DNA from: Acinetobacter sp. C26M
GTDB taxonomy: Bacteria > Pseudomonadota > Gammaproteobacteria > Pseudomonadales > Moraxellaceae
Assembly (NCBI RefSeq): GCF_023702675.1
Contig: NZ_CP098478.1
Coordinates: 1,426,001 to 1,490,000 of the forward strand
Direction: 5' to 3'
Length of the DNA: 64,000 bases
Part shown: in pieces, positions 49,338 through 58,664 of the stretch
Layout of the letters: every line of letters begins with the position of its first letter
Numbering within the stretch: the first letter of the stretch is position 1
The notes under the pieces: model-generated
What the model was told of the DNA's origin: nothing
Databases searched by the model: none
Seen by the model: the letters and a program-made list of their open reading frames with translations, nothing else
Translations under genes and position numbers: made by a program

Positions 49338-50054
49338 TCAATAGAACCACTGTTTAAAATCTAATTGATAATTTTCTTGCTTATTCAGCTCTAAAATCCA
49401 AGCTGAATCTGCTCGCCAATCTCCTAAAACAATACGTTTTTTATTAAGGACATGGTGAATTTCTGGACGATGGGTGTGACCGTGAATTAAATAATCAACG
49501 TGTTCGATTACGGATTCTACCGCTTGAGCATTCACATCCATGATGTCATAGCTTTTCAGTTGTTTGGTTTCGCTACTTTTTTTTCGGAAACCATTGGCAA
49601 GTTTCTGTCTGAAACTAAGAGGAGTCCTTTTTATCAGCCCTAATAGCACAGGATTTCGAATCACTTTACGGAAGCGTTGGTAGGCAACATCATCAGTACA
49701 GAGTGCATCGCCATGTTCTAGTCGGAAGGTATGCTGCTGAATATTTAAGGTATAAACGTCAGGTAATAAAATCCCATCGAATTGCTTTAAGAATTTTTGA
49801 CCTAAGGCAAAGTCACGATTGCCCACTTGGAAATAAACTTGGTTGTTCGCTGCGGTGAATTTTTGCAAAGCATTGACAATTTCATCTAACCACGGAGCAG
49901 TGTAATCATCACCAATCCACGCATTAAACCAATCACCCAAAATATAGAGTTGCGTGTTTTTATCTTGATATTGTTTCAATAAAGCCAAAAACCCTCGAAC
50001 GAGTCGAGGGTGATCAGGTGACAAATGTAGATCTGAGATAAACAGGTAGGTCAC
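49338..50054 (-). CDS. lpxH: UDP-2,3-diacylglucosamine diphosphatase LpxH
   Basis: A 238-residue calcineurin-like metallophosphoesterase that hydrolyses UDP-2,3-diacylglucosamine to lipid X, step four of lipid A synthesis. Metal ligands are in ISDLHLSPDHPR, LGDWFNAWIGDD, GNRDF, EHGDALC and the terminal GHTHRPEIH. Length is normal. It lies downstream of ppiB on the same strand with a REP-like repeat in the gap. Confidence 0.95.
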   Translation of the reverse strand: MTYLFISDLHLSPDHPRLVRGFLALLKQYQDKNTQLYILGDWFNAWIGDDYTAPWLDEIVNALQKFTAANNQVYFQVGNRDFALGQKFLKQFDGILLPDVYTLNIQQHTFRLEHGDALCTDDVAYQRFRKVIRNPVLLGLIKRTPLSFRQKLANGFRKKSSETKQLKSYDIMDVNAQAVESVIEHVDYLIHGHTHRPEIHHVLNKKRIVLGDWRADSAWILELNKQENYQLDFKQWFY

Positions 50055-50072
50055 ACTTTTATCCTATTTTAT

Positions 50073-50141
50073 AATCCCTCCCAACCTCCCTTTACAAAGG
50101 GAGAAGTTTCCCCTCTTTTAAAAGAGGGGTTAGGGGAGATT
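50073..50141. repeat. REP-like palindromic repeat, about 70 bases
   Basis: AATCCCTCCCAACC at the left and GGTTAGGGGAGATT at the right are inverted copies with mismatches. Between them lie two further palindromes, CTCCCTTTACAAAGGGAG and CCCCTCTTTTAAAAGAGGGG. This design is typical of dispersed intergenic repeats (MITE- or REP-like). It occupies nearly the whole gap between ppiB and lpxH. Confidence 0.7.
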
Positions 50142-50142
50142 C

Positions 50143-50652
50143 TTATTCAGAGATAATTTTAGCAGATTCGATGACAACGTTCTCTAAAGGAACGTCTGCG
50201 TGATAACCACGGTTACCAGTACGCACGCCTTTGATTGCTTCTACAATATCAAGACCTTCAACAACTTTACCAAATACTGCATAACCCCAGCCTTGTGCTG
50301 TTTTACCAGTGTGGTTTAAGAAAGAGTTGTTTTTAACATTGATAAAGAATTGAGCAGATGCAGAGTGCGGAGCTTGAGTACGCGCCATTGCAATTGTGCC
50401 TTCATCGTTGCTTAAGCCGTTGTCAGCTTCGTTTTCGATTGAATCACGAGTTGCTTTTTCTTTGAAGTTTTCGTCCATGCCACCGCCTTGGATCATAAAA
50501 CCATCAATCACGCGGTGGAAAATTACGCCGTCATAGAAACCGTCACGTACATATTCTAAGAAATTTGCAACCGTTTTTGGTGCTTTTTCAGCGTTAAGCT
50601 CAAGAACAATACGACCTTTGTTGGTGTTTAATTCGACTTGAGGAAAACTCAT
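50143..50652 (-). CDS. ppiB: Cytosolic peptidyl-prolyl cis-trans isomerase B
   Basis: A 169-residue cyclophilin without a signal peptide. The motif [15 protein letters not shown] contains the catalytic arginine of FHR, and [25 protein letters not shown] is standard. It speeds proline isomerisation in folding. The ATG has an AGGAGA ribosome site. It is divergent from glnS, and lpxH lies downstream. Confidence 0.96.
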   Translation of the reverse strand: MSFPQVELNTNKGRIVLELNAEKAPKTVANFLEYVRDGFYDGVIFHRVIDGFMIQGGGMDENFKEKATRDSIENEADNGLSNDEGTIAMARTQAPHSASAQFFINVKNNSFLNHTGKTAQGWGYAVFGKVVEGLDIVEAIKGVRTGNRGYHADVPLENVVIESAKIISE

Positions 50653-50819
50653 TACATTAATCTCCTAAACATGGGCAAATTGACCATGGGTTTTTGGTTG
50701 AGAGAAGCATAAGCAAACTGTAAACTACAAGGCAAGTAAAAAACGTTAAAATCTTTCAGAAAAAGCAAAGATTGCGTTTTTATTTCCCATTTTTAACTGT
50801 AAGAAGTGATTTACACCCT

Positions 50820-52547
50820 ATGAAGCCAAATGATGTTGTTTCTGAACTGCCAAAGACCCCGACGCCGAATACCCATGCCTCTGTCGATGCCGCGCAGCAA
50901 GAACAACAGGCAGGCTTAGATTTTGTTCGTCAAGTGATTACTGATGATCTTAAAGAAGGGCGTACCCAAAAAGTAGTAACACGTTTCCCACCTGAGCCAA
51001 ATGGTTATCTGCATATTGGTCATGTCAAAGCAATTTGTTTGAACTTTGGTATTGCTGAAGAATTTGATGGTCTATGTAATTTACGTTTTGACGATACCAA
51101 CCCAGATGCCGAAGAACAAGAATATGTTGATGGTATTGCCAACGATGTGAAGTGGTTAGGTTTTAACTGGAATGGCGAGCCGCGTTACGCCTCTGGTTAT
51201 TTTGATCAACTATATGCATGGGCTGTTCAGTTGATTGAACAAGGTGATGCTTATGTTGATTTGCAAACCCCAGAAGAAATCAAGCTGAACCGTGGTAATT
51301 TCGTTGAACCTGGAAAAAATTCACCATACCGTGATGCAACCGTTGCTGAGAACTTGGCACGTTTTGAACAAATGCGTAATGGTGAAATTCAGGAAGGCGG
51401 TGCTGTACTTCGTGCCAAAATTGATATGGCAAGCCCGAACGTGCATATGCGTGATCCGATTCTTTATCGCGTATTGCATTCAGAGCATCACCAAACAGGT
51501 GATAAATGGAAAATGTATCCAATGTATGACTATGCTCATCCATTATCAGATGCAATCGAAGGTATTACGCACTCGTTATGTACCTTAGAATTCCAAGATC
51601 ACCGTCCATTCTATGACTGGATTGTGGAGAAGGTGCATTCGCAAGCTGTACCGCGTCAGTATGAGTCTTCACGTTTAAACATTGATTATACGATTACGTC
51701 TAAACGTAAATTACGTAAATTGGTTGAAGGCAATCATGTGCATGGCTGGGATGATCCACGTATGCCAACAGTTGTGGGGATGCGTCGTCGTGGCTTTACT
51801 GCAGAAGGCCTACGTGATTTCTGTAAACGTGTTGGTGTATCAAAAACTGACGGTATTGTGGATGTGGCAATGCTTGAGTTCTGTATTCGTCAGTCTTTGG
51901 AAAATGCCGCAGCGCGTGGTATGGCAGTATTGAACCCATTAAAAGTAACGTTGACCAATTTACCTGAAGAATTAGATTTAACTCATGCACGTCATCCAAA
52001 TGTTGATATGGGTGAGCGCGTTATTCCGTTAACACGTGAAATTTATATTGATCGTAAGGATTTTGAAGAGGTTGCACCAAAAGGCTTTAAACGTTTGATT
52101 CCAGAAGGTGAAGTGCGTTTACGCCATGCTTATGTGATCAAGTGTGATGAAGTCATTAAAGATGCCAATGGTGAAGTGGTTGAGCTTAAATGTTCAATCG
52201 ATCCTGAAACTTTAGGTAAAAACCCAGAAGGGCGTAAAGTGAAAGGTGTAATTCATTGGGTATCAGCAAGCAAAGGTGTACCTGCGGAAGTTCGTATTTA
52301 CGATCGTCTGTTTACGGAAGCTGCACCAGATGCGGATGATGATTTCTTGGCAAATTTGAATCCTGAATCTTTGAAAGTGGTACAAGCTGTGATTGAGCCT
52401 GCTTTAGCACAAGCGCAGCCAGAAGATCGTTTCCAGTTTGAACGTGAAGGTTATTTTGTTGCAGATCAATATGATCATAAGGCGGATAAGCCTGTGTTTA
52501 ACCGTATTCTGGATTTAAAAGATAGCTTCAAAGCAGACAAGAAGTAA
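50820..52547 (+). CDS. glnS: Glutamine--tRNA ligase
   Basis: A 575-residue class I aminoacyl-tRNA synthetase that charges tRNA-Gln. The HIGH motif is in [18 protein letters not shown] and the KMSKS-like motif is [11 protein letters not shown]. The anticodon-binding beta-barrels follow ([17 protein letters not shown]). I choose the ATG at 50820; an in-frame TTG at 50772 would add a hydrophobic stretch not found in the family. The first 40 residues are a non-conserved, Pro/Thr-rich lead-in. Terminator after the stop. Confidence 0.96.
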   Translation: MKPNDVVSELPKTPTPNTHASVDAAQQEQQAGLDFVRQVITDDLKEGRTQKVVTRFPPEPNGYLHIGHVKAICLNFGIAEEFDGLCNLRFDDTNPDAEEQEYVDGIANDVKWLGFNWNGEPRYASGYFDQLYAWAVQLIEQGDAYVDLQTPEEIKLNRGNFVEPGKNSPYRDATVAENLARFEQMRNGEIQEGGAVLRAKIDMASPNVHMRDPILYRVLHSEHHQTGDKWKMYPMYDYAHPLSDAIEGITHSLCTLEFQDHRPFYDWIVEKVHSQAVPRQYESSRLNIDYTITSKRKLRKLVEGNHVHGWDDPRMPTVVGMRRRGFTAEGLRDFCKRVGVSKTDGIVDVAMLEFCIRQSLENAAARGMAVLNPLKVTLTNLPEELDLTHARHPNVDMGERVIPLTREIYIDRKDFEEVAPKGFKRLIPEGEVRLRHAYVIKCDEVIKDANGEVVELKCSIDPETLGKNPEGRKVKGVIHWVSASKGVPAEVRIYDRLFTEAAPDADDDFLANLNPESLKVVQAVIEPALAQAQPEDRFQFEREGYFVADQYDHKADKPVFNRILDLKDSFKADKK

Positions 52548-52597
52548 AGTTGAAGTAAATTCTCCTCACTGCGTGTTTGGAGAATTGGATTTAGACT

Positions 52598-52634
52598 GAA
52601 AAAAAGCCCAATTAAAAAATTGGGCTTTTTTCTT
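52598..52634 (+). terminator. glnS terminator
   Basis: AAAAAGCCCAATT..AATTGGGCTTTTTT hairpin, also suited to the converging amidotransferase gene. Confidence 0.85.
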
Positions 52635-52656
52635 GAGACTCAAAAAGAATGAGGTT

Positions 52657-53367
52657 TTAAACATTCAGATTGTCTAAGAAAGTTTGAATTACCAGTCGGC
52701 ACTGCTGCTCTAACTGTGCTGCATAAGCCTGATTATCTTGACGTAATTGAGGAATGGATAAACCTGCATGGCGTATTTCACAGGTATGCCCAATGAGCCA
52801 TTTCTCAAAACTTTGCTCAGCGATTTCAAGATGGAACTGCAAGGCCAAGATATTATTTCCCACAGAAAAAGCTTGGTTTGGATAGATCGCTGAACTTGCC
52901 AATAGCGTGCTATTTTCAGGTAAGTCAAAGGTATCGCCATGCCAGTGCAAGACTTCAACGTTTTCTAATGCTGCTAAGGGATTCGTCTCAACCACTTTAA
53001 TGTCTAATTTGCTCCAACCAATCTCTTTTTGGTGTCCAGCATAGACTTTTGCACCGAGTGCGAGTGCAATGAGCTGTGCACCCAAACAAATTCCAATGGT
53101 GGGTTTATTGGCTTTTAAGCGCTGTTTTAGCCCGGCAATTTCATCCTCTAAAAACGGATAGTCCTCGGTTTCATAAACACCGATTGGTCCACCGAGAATC
53201 ACTGTTAAGCCATCATAATGAAGAGCGGGGCTCAGATCATCAACACCCGCTTCAAAATAACGGACGCGAAAACCTAATTGATAAAAAATATCTTCTAATG
53301 AACCTAAATCTTCAAAAGCGAGATGTTGAATGGCATAAACGGTTTTCATGTGAGCAGCGAGGGTCAT
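52657..53367 (-). CDS. Class I glutamine amidotransferase-like protein
   Basis: A 236-residue GATase1 domain protein. The nucleophile elbow is GICLGAQLIALALGA with the cysteine near residue 90, the catalytic His is in LQFHLEI, and the ATG at 53367 or 53349 is possible (neither has a strong ribosome site). It resembles the GMP-synthase-like stand-alone amidotransferases (COG0518), of which some hydrolyse gamma-glutamyl compounds. No synthase domain is fused and the partner is unknown. Upstream lies the eutC relic. Confidence 0.85.
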   Translation of the reverse strand: MTLAAHMKTVYAIQHLAFEDLGSLEDIFYQLGFRVRYFEAGVDDLSPALHYDGLTVILGGPIGVYETEDYPFLEDEIAGLKQRLKANKPTIGICLGAQLIALALGAKVYAGHQKEIGWSKLDIKVVETNPLAALENVEVLHWHGDTFDLPENSTLLASSAIYPNQAFSVGNNILALQFHLEIAEQSFEKWLIGHTCEIRHAGLSIPQLRQDNQAYAAQLEQQCRLVIQTFLDNLNV

Positions 53368-53483
53368 GGCTGAATATCAATCCATAGAAAAACTGTAGCT
53401 ATCTTAAATCATTTATCCGTCTGCTGTCTTGCGCTTCAAACTTGAATAGAACAGAGAAAAGTACTTCTCTGTTCATATGTTTT
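53368..53483. other. Spacer between amidotransferase and eutC relic
   Basis: No ORF, terminator or promoter that I can support. Contains a short AGAGAAAAGTACTTCTCT palindrome at about 53453-53470 that could act as a weak hairpin. Confidence 0.4.
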
Positions 53484-53890
53484 TTAAAAAAATAATTCAG
53501 GCTGTTGGCTTTCTTCGAGGGTTTGATGCAGATGTTCATCCTTCAAATCGATACCAGAAAGCCCCAATCATTTGGAGTTATGCATTAACGCCAATAAGTG
53601 TTGTATGGCAACTGGAATACTTAATCTTGTGGGACAAATATTGGAAATACAGTTAGGTTGTGAATCTAGGCAACTGCTATGTGTAGTAGAGTTTCGTACT
53701 GTCAGGCGAACTGAGATAAAAATGTCCAGCGATTGGCATAAGCAACATATGGGTCTAAAAAAATTCAGCTATTTCATTGCCCAAAGTAAGGCAGCTTCTA
53801 ATGGCAATACGAGCATCAGTAAATTGTTTTAGAGTTTCCCATCGATCTTGATGGGGACTGGCTGGATATTGAATATTGTTGGAAAGCTTT
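53484..53890 (-). pseudogene. eutC: Relic of eutC, ethanolamine ammonia-lyase small subunit
   Basis: Reading the minus strand reveals two pieces of an EutC protein with most of the middle missing. The front piece (about 53795-53880) gives HQDRWETLKQFTDARIAI, matching the EutC N-terminus (W..LKQFTDARIALG). The back piece (about 53484-53670) gives PNCISNI, then IPVAIQHLLALMHNS, an in-frame TGA, and LSGIDLKDE, matching the EutC end (ISNI...A...LL, LSGV.LKDE). The complete protein is roughly 260-300 residues; some 100 or fewer are recognisable. Stop codons and lost length show the gene is dead. No eutB or eut transporter is adjacent, so a former ethanolamine locus has been deleted. Confidence 0.75.
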
Positions 53891-54033
53891 CTGAGATTCT
53901 CTTAAATGTATTAATAATCTGGACAATTGACTGGGCATTTGCTCTGCCCAATGAATCTCATTCTGCATAAAAATATGCTCAGTAAGTACTAAGACAACTG
54001 AGCATTGGGATAGTCATAGTAAAGTTATCTGGG
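53891..54033. other. Non-coding stretch beside the eutC relic
   Basis: I see no further convincing eut sequence or other gene here; eutB, which usually precedes eutC, is not found. It holds only the 3' flank of the hydrolase gene. A weak hairpin (GCTCAGT..ACTGAGC, about 53978-54004) could terminate the hydrolase transcript. Confidence 0.45.
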
Positions 54034-54999
54034 TTATTTGTTTTTTTCAGATAGCCATGCAAAAAGTTGTTGATAAACCTGCTCGCGTACAGGTGGTGCA
54101 GACAGCACAAGGTCATGCAAACCGTTTTGAATAGATAGGGTTTGTACATCACCTTTCATTTTTTTTGCATTCTGAGTCATATCATTGACATCCAGAATCA
54201 CATCACTCTGTTGGGCATCAATGCCCCATTTTTTAGGGAATTTGGATTGATGTGAATGCATGATTAAGGTAGGCACATTTAAGGTCACACCTTGATGGAT
54301 TTCTTTTTGTGCTTCGTGAATCGCTGTGACAAAACAGAGGTGTACAAAAGGCATGGTTTTTGGTTTCCAATCCAGATTGAAATCCCATTCGCCGTAAAAA
54401 TCTTTATGCAAGCTAGGGGTGTACCATGGATTTAAGCCACTTGGGAATTTAGCATTGGGCAAGCGTTTACCCACTTCACTGAGTAAGGGAATTCCGACTT
54501 TTTTCTCAATGACACTTTTATAGAAATCATAAAATGGACTGTTGTTCCAGACCGCTTTAATTAAACGATGGTCAGGATAATGTGCAGCATATAAAGTTGC
54601 AATTAAACCGCCTGTAGAATGTCCTGCTAATACAACCTGATTGTGATTTTCTTGACCGATGATTTCGAGTGCTTTACTGATTTCAGCATCATATTCGCGT
54701 AAATCTAAAACGTAGTAGAGTTTTTGATGAGGGAGTTTTGAACGACCATATTTTCTAAGGTCAAGTGCGTAAAAATCGTAACCATGCTGATTAAATTGTT
54801 CAGCCATTTCTTTTTGAAAAAAATAGTCTGCAAAACCATGAATATATAAAACTGCTTTTCTAGTCGCTTCAACGGCCTTCTTGCGAACTAAAGTTGCAAC
54901 AACTTTTCCATCATAATCATCAGCGAAATTTAACGTTAGTTGTTGATAATCTTCACCAAGTATATCTGTTTGATATTCATAAAGATTTGAAGTAGTCAT
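54034..54999 (-). CDS. Alpha/beta hydrolase (S33-like, lysophospholipase-type)
   Basis: A 321-residue serine hydrolase. The oxyanion region is VLYIHGFADYFFQKEMAEQFNQHGYDF, and the nucleophile elbow is VLAGHSTGGLIATLYAAHYP with the serine near residue 128. An acidic residue and the terminal QNGLHDLVLSAP histidine complete the triad. It resembles monoglyceride lipase or serine aminopeptidase S33 proteins. The substrate is unknown. It lies directly upstream of the eutC relic and divergent from a helicase gene. Confidence 0.86.
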   Translation of the reverse strand: MTTSNLYEYQTDILGEDYQQLTLNFADDYDGKVVATLVRKKAVEATRKAVLYIHGFADYFFQKEMAEQFNQHGYDFYALDLRKYGRSKLPHQKLYYVLDLREYDAEISKALEIIGQENHNQVVLAGHSTGGLIATLYAAHYPDHRLIKAVWNNSPFYDFYKSVIEKKVGIPLLSEVGKRLPNAKFPSGLNPWYTPSLHKDFYGEWDFNLDWKPKTMPFVHLCFVTAIHEAQKEIHQGVTLNVPTLIMHSHQSKFPKKWGIDAQQSDVILDVNDMTQNAKKMKGDVQTLSIQNGLHDLVLSAPPVREQVYQQLFAWLSEKNK

Positions 55000-55160
55000 T
55001 TTTATAGATCAAGTCTGAATTCATTAACAAACACATTAAATGAAAACCTTCGGATGTCAATGTAATTATACGACACCTAGCGTTCGCAATTTGGATTTGC
55101 GTTTTTATTTTTGACAAAAAATCGTTAAGCTATGCGTTGTTGTTTTTGACTGAAGAAATT

Positions 55161-56873
55161 ATGAAACAAGAGACTGCACTCAAGTTACTCAAGGCTGGGG
55201 AAAATGTTTTTTTAACGGGCTCAGCAGGTGCAGGAAAAACCTATACGCTTAATCAGTACATTCATTATCTCAAAGCACGTAAAGTGCCTGTGGCGATCAC
55301 TGCATCCACAGGGATTGCGGCGACGCATATGAATGGCATGACCATCCATACTTGGGCCGGGATCGGGATTAAAGACCGCCTAAGTGATGATGATCTGAAA
55401 CGGATGAAAGAGCGTAAATATTTAAAAGAGCATTTAGAAAATGCCCAAGTCTTGATTATTGATGAAATTTCAATGCTGCATGCCAAGCAATTGAATTTGG
55501 TTAATCAGGTATTGAAATACTTTAAAGAAAGTGATGAAGCCTTTGGCGGCATTCAAGTCATTGTTGCGGGAGATTTCTTCCAGTTACCACCAGTTGGTAA
55601 AAAAGATGAAAGCAACCGTGATAAATTTTGTTTTATGTCAGAGGCTTGGGTCGAAGCTAAATTCCGTGTCTGTTATTTGACAGAACAGCATCGTCAGGAT
55701 GATGAAATCCTCAATCAGATTCTCAATGCAATCCGTGCACAGAATATTCAGACGAATCATCTCACTGCATTACAACAATCGCGTCAGCACGATATTGGTG
55801 AGACCTTTACCCGTTTATATACGCACAATATGGATGTCGATAATATTAATTATCAGCATCTGAATGAAATTGATAATGAAAGCCATCAATTCAATGCAGT
55901 GGTTGATGGCAATGAAAAGCTGATGGAAACCTTAAAATCTTCGGTGCGAGCGCCTGAAGAACTGACCTTGAAAAAAAATGCCAAAGTCATGTTTGTTAAA
56001 AACAACTTTGATATGGGCTATATCAATGGCAGTTTGGGTGAAGTCATTGGCTTTGAAGAAGATGATAAGCAGGGCATTCTGCCTAAAGTGAAGTTGACTG
56101 ATGGCACAACATTTTTAGTCGAACCTGAAACGTGGTCGATTGAAAATGAAGCGGGTAAGGCGATTGCCAGTTTCCAACAAATTCCGTTACGTTTGGCATG
56201 GGCAATTACCATTCATAAAAGCCAAGGTATGACCTTGGAGGCAGCTGAGATTAATCTTAGCCATACTTTTGAGAAAGGTCAGGGTTATGTGGCTTTATCA
56301 CGTTTAAAATCACTGACAGGGCTCAAGCTACTTGGTTTTAATGATCAGGCGCTTGAACTGGATAGTCTAGCAATCAAAGCAGATCGCCGTTTTCAGGAGT
56401 TGTCCACTGAAGCGGAAGCCAACTTTGAAAATATTGATTTAAGCACACAGCATAATGCCTTTATTCGGCATTGTGGTGGCACACTGAATGCCACTGAAAT
56501 CGCCCGTAATGAAAAGAAAATCGCCAAAGGTGCAAAACAGAATTATGCCGCAGCGACCTTGGATGAAACCCGTACTTTATTTGAAGAAGGCTATGAAATT
56601 GAAGATATTGCACATGAGCGTGGTTTAACACCTGCAACGATCATCAATCATCTGGCGCGTTTACATAAAGAGCAGGGTTTGGATATTTCGGTCGCCAGTC
56701 CGGGTGATGAAGTGATTGAAGAAGTGCGGAAAATTTATAAGCGTTTGCATAAACGTAAAAATCCTGAACATTTTACTGATGACGGTTCGATTAAATTGCG
56801 TCCCATCGTGGAAGCCACCAGTCCGCGAATGGCCTATGATCAAGTCCGTTTAGCATTATTATTTATAGAATAG
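55161..56873 (+). CDS. PIF1-family DNA helicase with C-terminal HTH
   Basis: A 570-residue SF1B helicase. Walker A is LTGSAGAGKTYTLNQYI near residue 25, and helicase motifs follow: TASTGIAATHMNGMTIHTW, LIIDEISMLHA (Walker B), VAGDFFQLPPVG, YLTEQHRQ and WAITIHKSQGMTLEAAEINLS. The C-terminus has a helix-turn-helix region (EIARNEKKIAKG, DETRTLFEEGYEIEDIAHERGLTPATIINHLA, in part) like the HTH_40 of RecQ-type proteins. It probably acts on G-quadruplexes, forks or R-loops. The ATG at 55161 is preferred. The next gene follows after 11 bases. Confidence 0.9.
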   Translation: MKQETALKLLKAGENVFLTGSAGAGKTYTLNQYIHYLKARKVPVAITASTGIAATHMNGMTIHTWAGIGIKDRLSDDDLKRMKERKYLKEHLENAQVLIIDEISMLHAKQLNLVNQVLKYFKESDEAFGGIQVIVAGDFFQLPPVGKKDESNRDKFCFMSEAWVEAKFRVCYLTEQHRQDDEILNQILNAIRAQNIQTNHLTALQQSRQHDIGETFTRLYTHNMDVDNINYQHLNEIDNESHQFNAVVDGNEKLMETLKSSVRAPEELTLKKNAKVMFVKNNFDMGYINGSLGEVIGFEEDDKQGILPKVKLTDGTTFLVEPETWSIENEAGKAIASFQQIPLRLAWAITIHKSQGMTLEAAEINLSHTFEKGQGYVALSRLKSLTGLKLLGFNDQALELDSLAIKADRRFQELSTEAEANFENIDLSTQHNAFIRHCGGTLNATEIARNEKKIAKGAKQNYAAATLDETRTLFEEGYEIEDIAHERGLTPATIINHLARLHKEQGLDISVASPGDEVIEEVRKIYKRLHKRKNPEHFTDDGSIKLRPIVEATSPRMAYDQVRLALLFIE

Positions 56874-56884
56874 GAATCATAAAA

Positions 56885-57253
56885 ATGCCGCATTTAATTG
56901 CAAACTATTCGGCTAATTTAACTGGGTTAGACCCACATCAATTATTAAAGGATGCGAATATCGCGTTAGTTGAAACGGAATTATTTGTCGCACATGATAT
57001 TAAATCTCGTGCATTTAAGGATGAGGTATTTTTAATTGGTTTGAATGAAACAGAAGAAGCCTATATTCATTTAAAACTGTATTTATTGAGTGGCAGGACG
57101 CAGGAGCAAAAACAAGCCGTTGGTACGGCATTGTTGCAGCGATTGGAGCAAAAAAGCTATATCCAGTCTGAGCTCAGCTATCCGATTCAGCTTTGTGTAG
57201 AAGTGATTGATATGCCGAAAGAGGATTATTTTAAAGCGACTATTAAAGATTAA
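56885..57253 (+). CDS. 5-carboxymethyl-2-hydroxymuconate isomerase (CHMI) family
   Basis: A 122-residue tautomerase-superfamily protein with the catalytic proline P2 in MPHLIANYSANL, exposed after Met removal. Stretches such as FLIGLNETEEAYIHLKLYLLSGRTQEQKQAVG are typical of HpaF. In homoprotocatechuate degradation HpaF isomerises CHM; here no other hpa gene is adjacent. It starts 11 bases after the helicase stop, so it is probably cotranscribed with a helicase for reasons not apparent. Its true substrate is open. Confidence 0.85.
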   Translation: MPHLIANYSANLTGLDPHQLLKDANIALVETELFVAHDIKSRAFKDEVFLIGLNETEEAYIHLKLYLLSGRTQEQKQAVGTALLQRLEQKSYIQSELSYPIQLCVEVIDMPKEDYFKATIKD

Positions 57254-57428
57254 ATAAGTAGGGGGCGGAGTCATATAAGCGAGCAGGTATCAACCTAAAC
57301 AGGCAATGATTTGTAGCTAATGAGTGTTTATTAAACACACTCCGTAAAGACCGACTTTATAGTTTAACTGTTGTTTGTCTGCATGAATTTCTTCATTTTC
57401 ATATGAGGTTAAACAAGGACGTACAACA

Positions 57429-58613
57429 ATGAAAAAAGCACTGCTTCTCTTGAGTTCAATGGGTGTCTTGGCAAATACGCCAGTCTGGGCAGCCGATTTC
57501 AGTATCGGGGACCCGAAAACACAATCGGGTGAACTGAAATTGACAGGCGCAATCCGTACCCGCTATATCCATAAAGACTATATTGTCGAAGCCAATGAAG
57601 GCTCTAAGAACGATGACTGGCGACTGGCTGATATCAAAGCGGTACTCAGTTATGAAAACCCAGACTGGATTGCATCGATGGATGTGCGTTGCTACCAGTA
57701 CGATCGTTTATGTGATGCACTATTTTTAAAAGATGCTTGGGCAGGCTATAAATTCTCGGATCAGCAACGGTTGACAGTCGGTTTACAATCGGTTGATTTC
57801 GGCTTTGGACGACTCTGGGGCAATAGTTATTATGAAACTTTGCTGAATACCGTTGGGCTGGAAGACATTCAAAACCTTGGGGTGAAATACCAGTTTAAGG
57901 ATAATCTGTATAACTTCATTCTCGGTTTTTACCCGACTGATGGAGGCAACTACAAAGGTACCTCCAATGATTCCAGTCGTTATAGCGGTAACTTTGTGCG
58001 GGCAGACGATTTGACTCAAGGTACCGATATTGATGAAAAGAACATGTGGGTGACGCGCTTATCTCGAAAGTTTGAGCTAGATCAATCGCAGAATTTCTCG
58101 ACTGAAATTGGTGGGTCATATTGGTATTCAGAACTGGAAAATCATCGAACCAATAAAGATGGGCATCGTAGTACATGGAACATTTTTAGCACCACCAATT
58201 ATCAGGCATGGCAATGGTTGTTCTTGGCAGGAGAGCAGGATATTAAAAATGCAGATGATCTTTTGCCAAAAAGTTCAACCATTGGCGCATTTGACTATCC
58301 TTATCAGGTCGCCAACAAAGGCAAATACATGGCCAATGAAATCAACTATACCTTTGCCAAGCCATTTCATCAGTTAGAAAATATTAAACCTTATGTGTCA
58401 TATAGCCGTTTTTATAAAGACGAGTCGGGATACAAGGATTCTGATCGCCTAATTGCAGGCTTATATTTTAACTATAAAAAAGTCGGTATACAGGGCGAAT
58501 ATATCTGGAGTCGCAATGACCCAATGACGGGCAGTGGTGCAGATGGTCTGGCGCAAGGTGACAGCAATCAATGGAATAAATTGTTCTATTTATCGTTGGG
58601 TTATTATTTCTAA
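57429..58613 (+). CDS. Outer-membrane beta-barrel porin
   Basis: A 394-residue exported barrel protein with a signal peptide (cleavage near residue 21, after VWA) and a terminal aromatic residue (GYYF), as expected for BAM-dependent barrels. Alternating amphipathic strands run throughout (GELKLTGAIRTRY, WIASMDVRCYQY, QRLTVGLQSVDFGFGR). It resembles the DcaP- or OprD-like uptake porins of Acinetobacter in general layout, but I cannot fix the family. Two cysteines (RCYQYDRLC) may bond. It is not cotranscribed with the converging DMT gene; it could serve the organic-acid genes beyond. Confidence 0.75.
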   Translation: MKKALLLLSSMGVLANTPVWAADFSIGDPKTQSGELKLTGAIRTRYIHKDYIVEANEGSKNDDWRLADIKAVLSYENPDWIASMDVRCYQYDRLCDALFLKDAWAGYKFSDQQRLTVGLQSVDFGFGRLWGNSYYETLLNTVGLEDIQNLGVKYQFKDNLYNFILGFYPTDGGNYKGTSNDSSRYSGNFVRADDLTQGTDIDEKNMWVTRLSRKFELDQSQNFSTEIGGSYWYSELENHRTNKDGHRSTWNIFSTTNYQAWQWLFLAGEQDIKNADDLLPKSSTIGAFDYPYQVANKGKYMANEINYTFAKPFHQLENIKPYVSYSRFYKDESGYKDSDRLIAGLYFNYKKVGIQGEYIWSRNDPMTGSGADGLAQGDSNQWNKLFYLSLGYYF

Positions 58614-58627
58614 ACTCAGCGTTTAAA

Positions 58628-58664
58628 ATGAGCCAGTCTGTTTACGATAGACTGGCTTTTTCCT
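58628..58664. terminator. Bidirectional terminator, porin / DMT gene
   Basis: AGCCAGTCT..AGACTGGCT hairpin with a TTTTTCC side on the plus strand; it lies between converging genes. Confidence 0.75.

Noticed and set aside
53484..53570. C-terminal piece first looked like the end of a Y-family DNA polymerase (DinB)
   Set aside because: The ISNI and LSGIDLKDE pattern together with the KQFTDARIAI front piece fits EutC far better.
53572..53832. 86-codon plus-strand ORF in the same gap
   Set aside because: It is the antisense shadow of the eutC relic, has no ribosome site and no family-like sequence.
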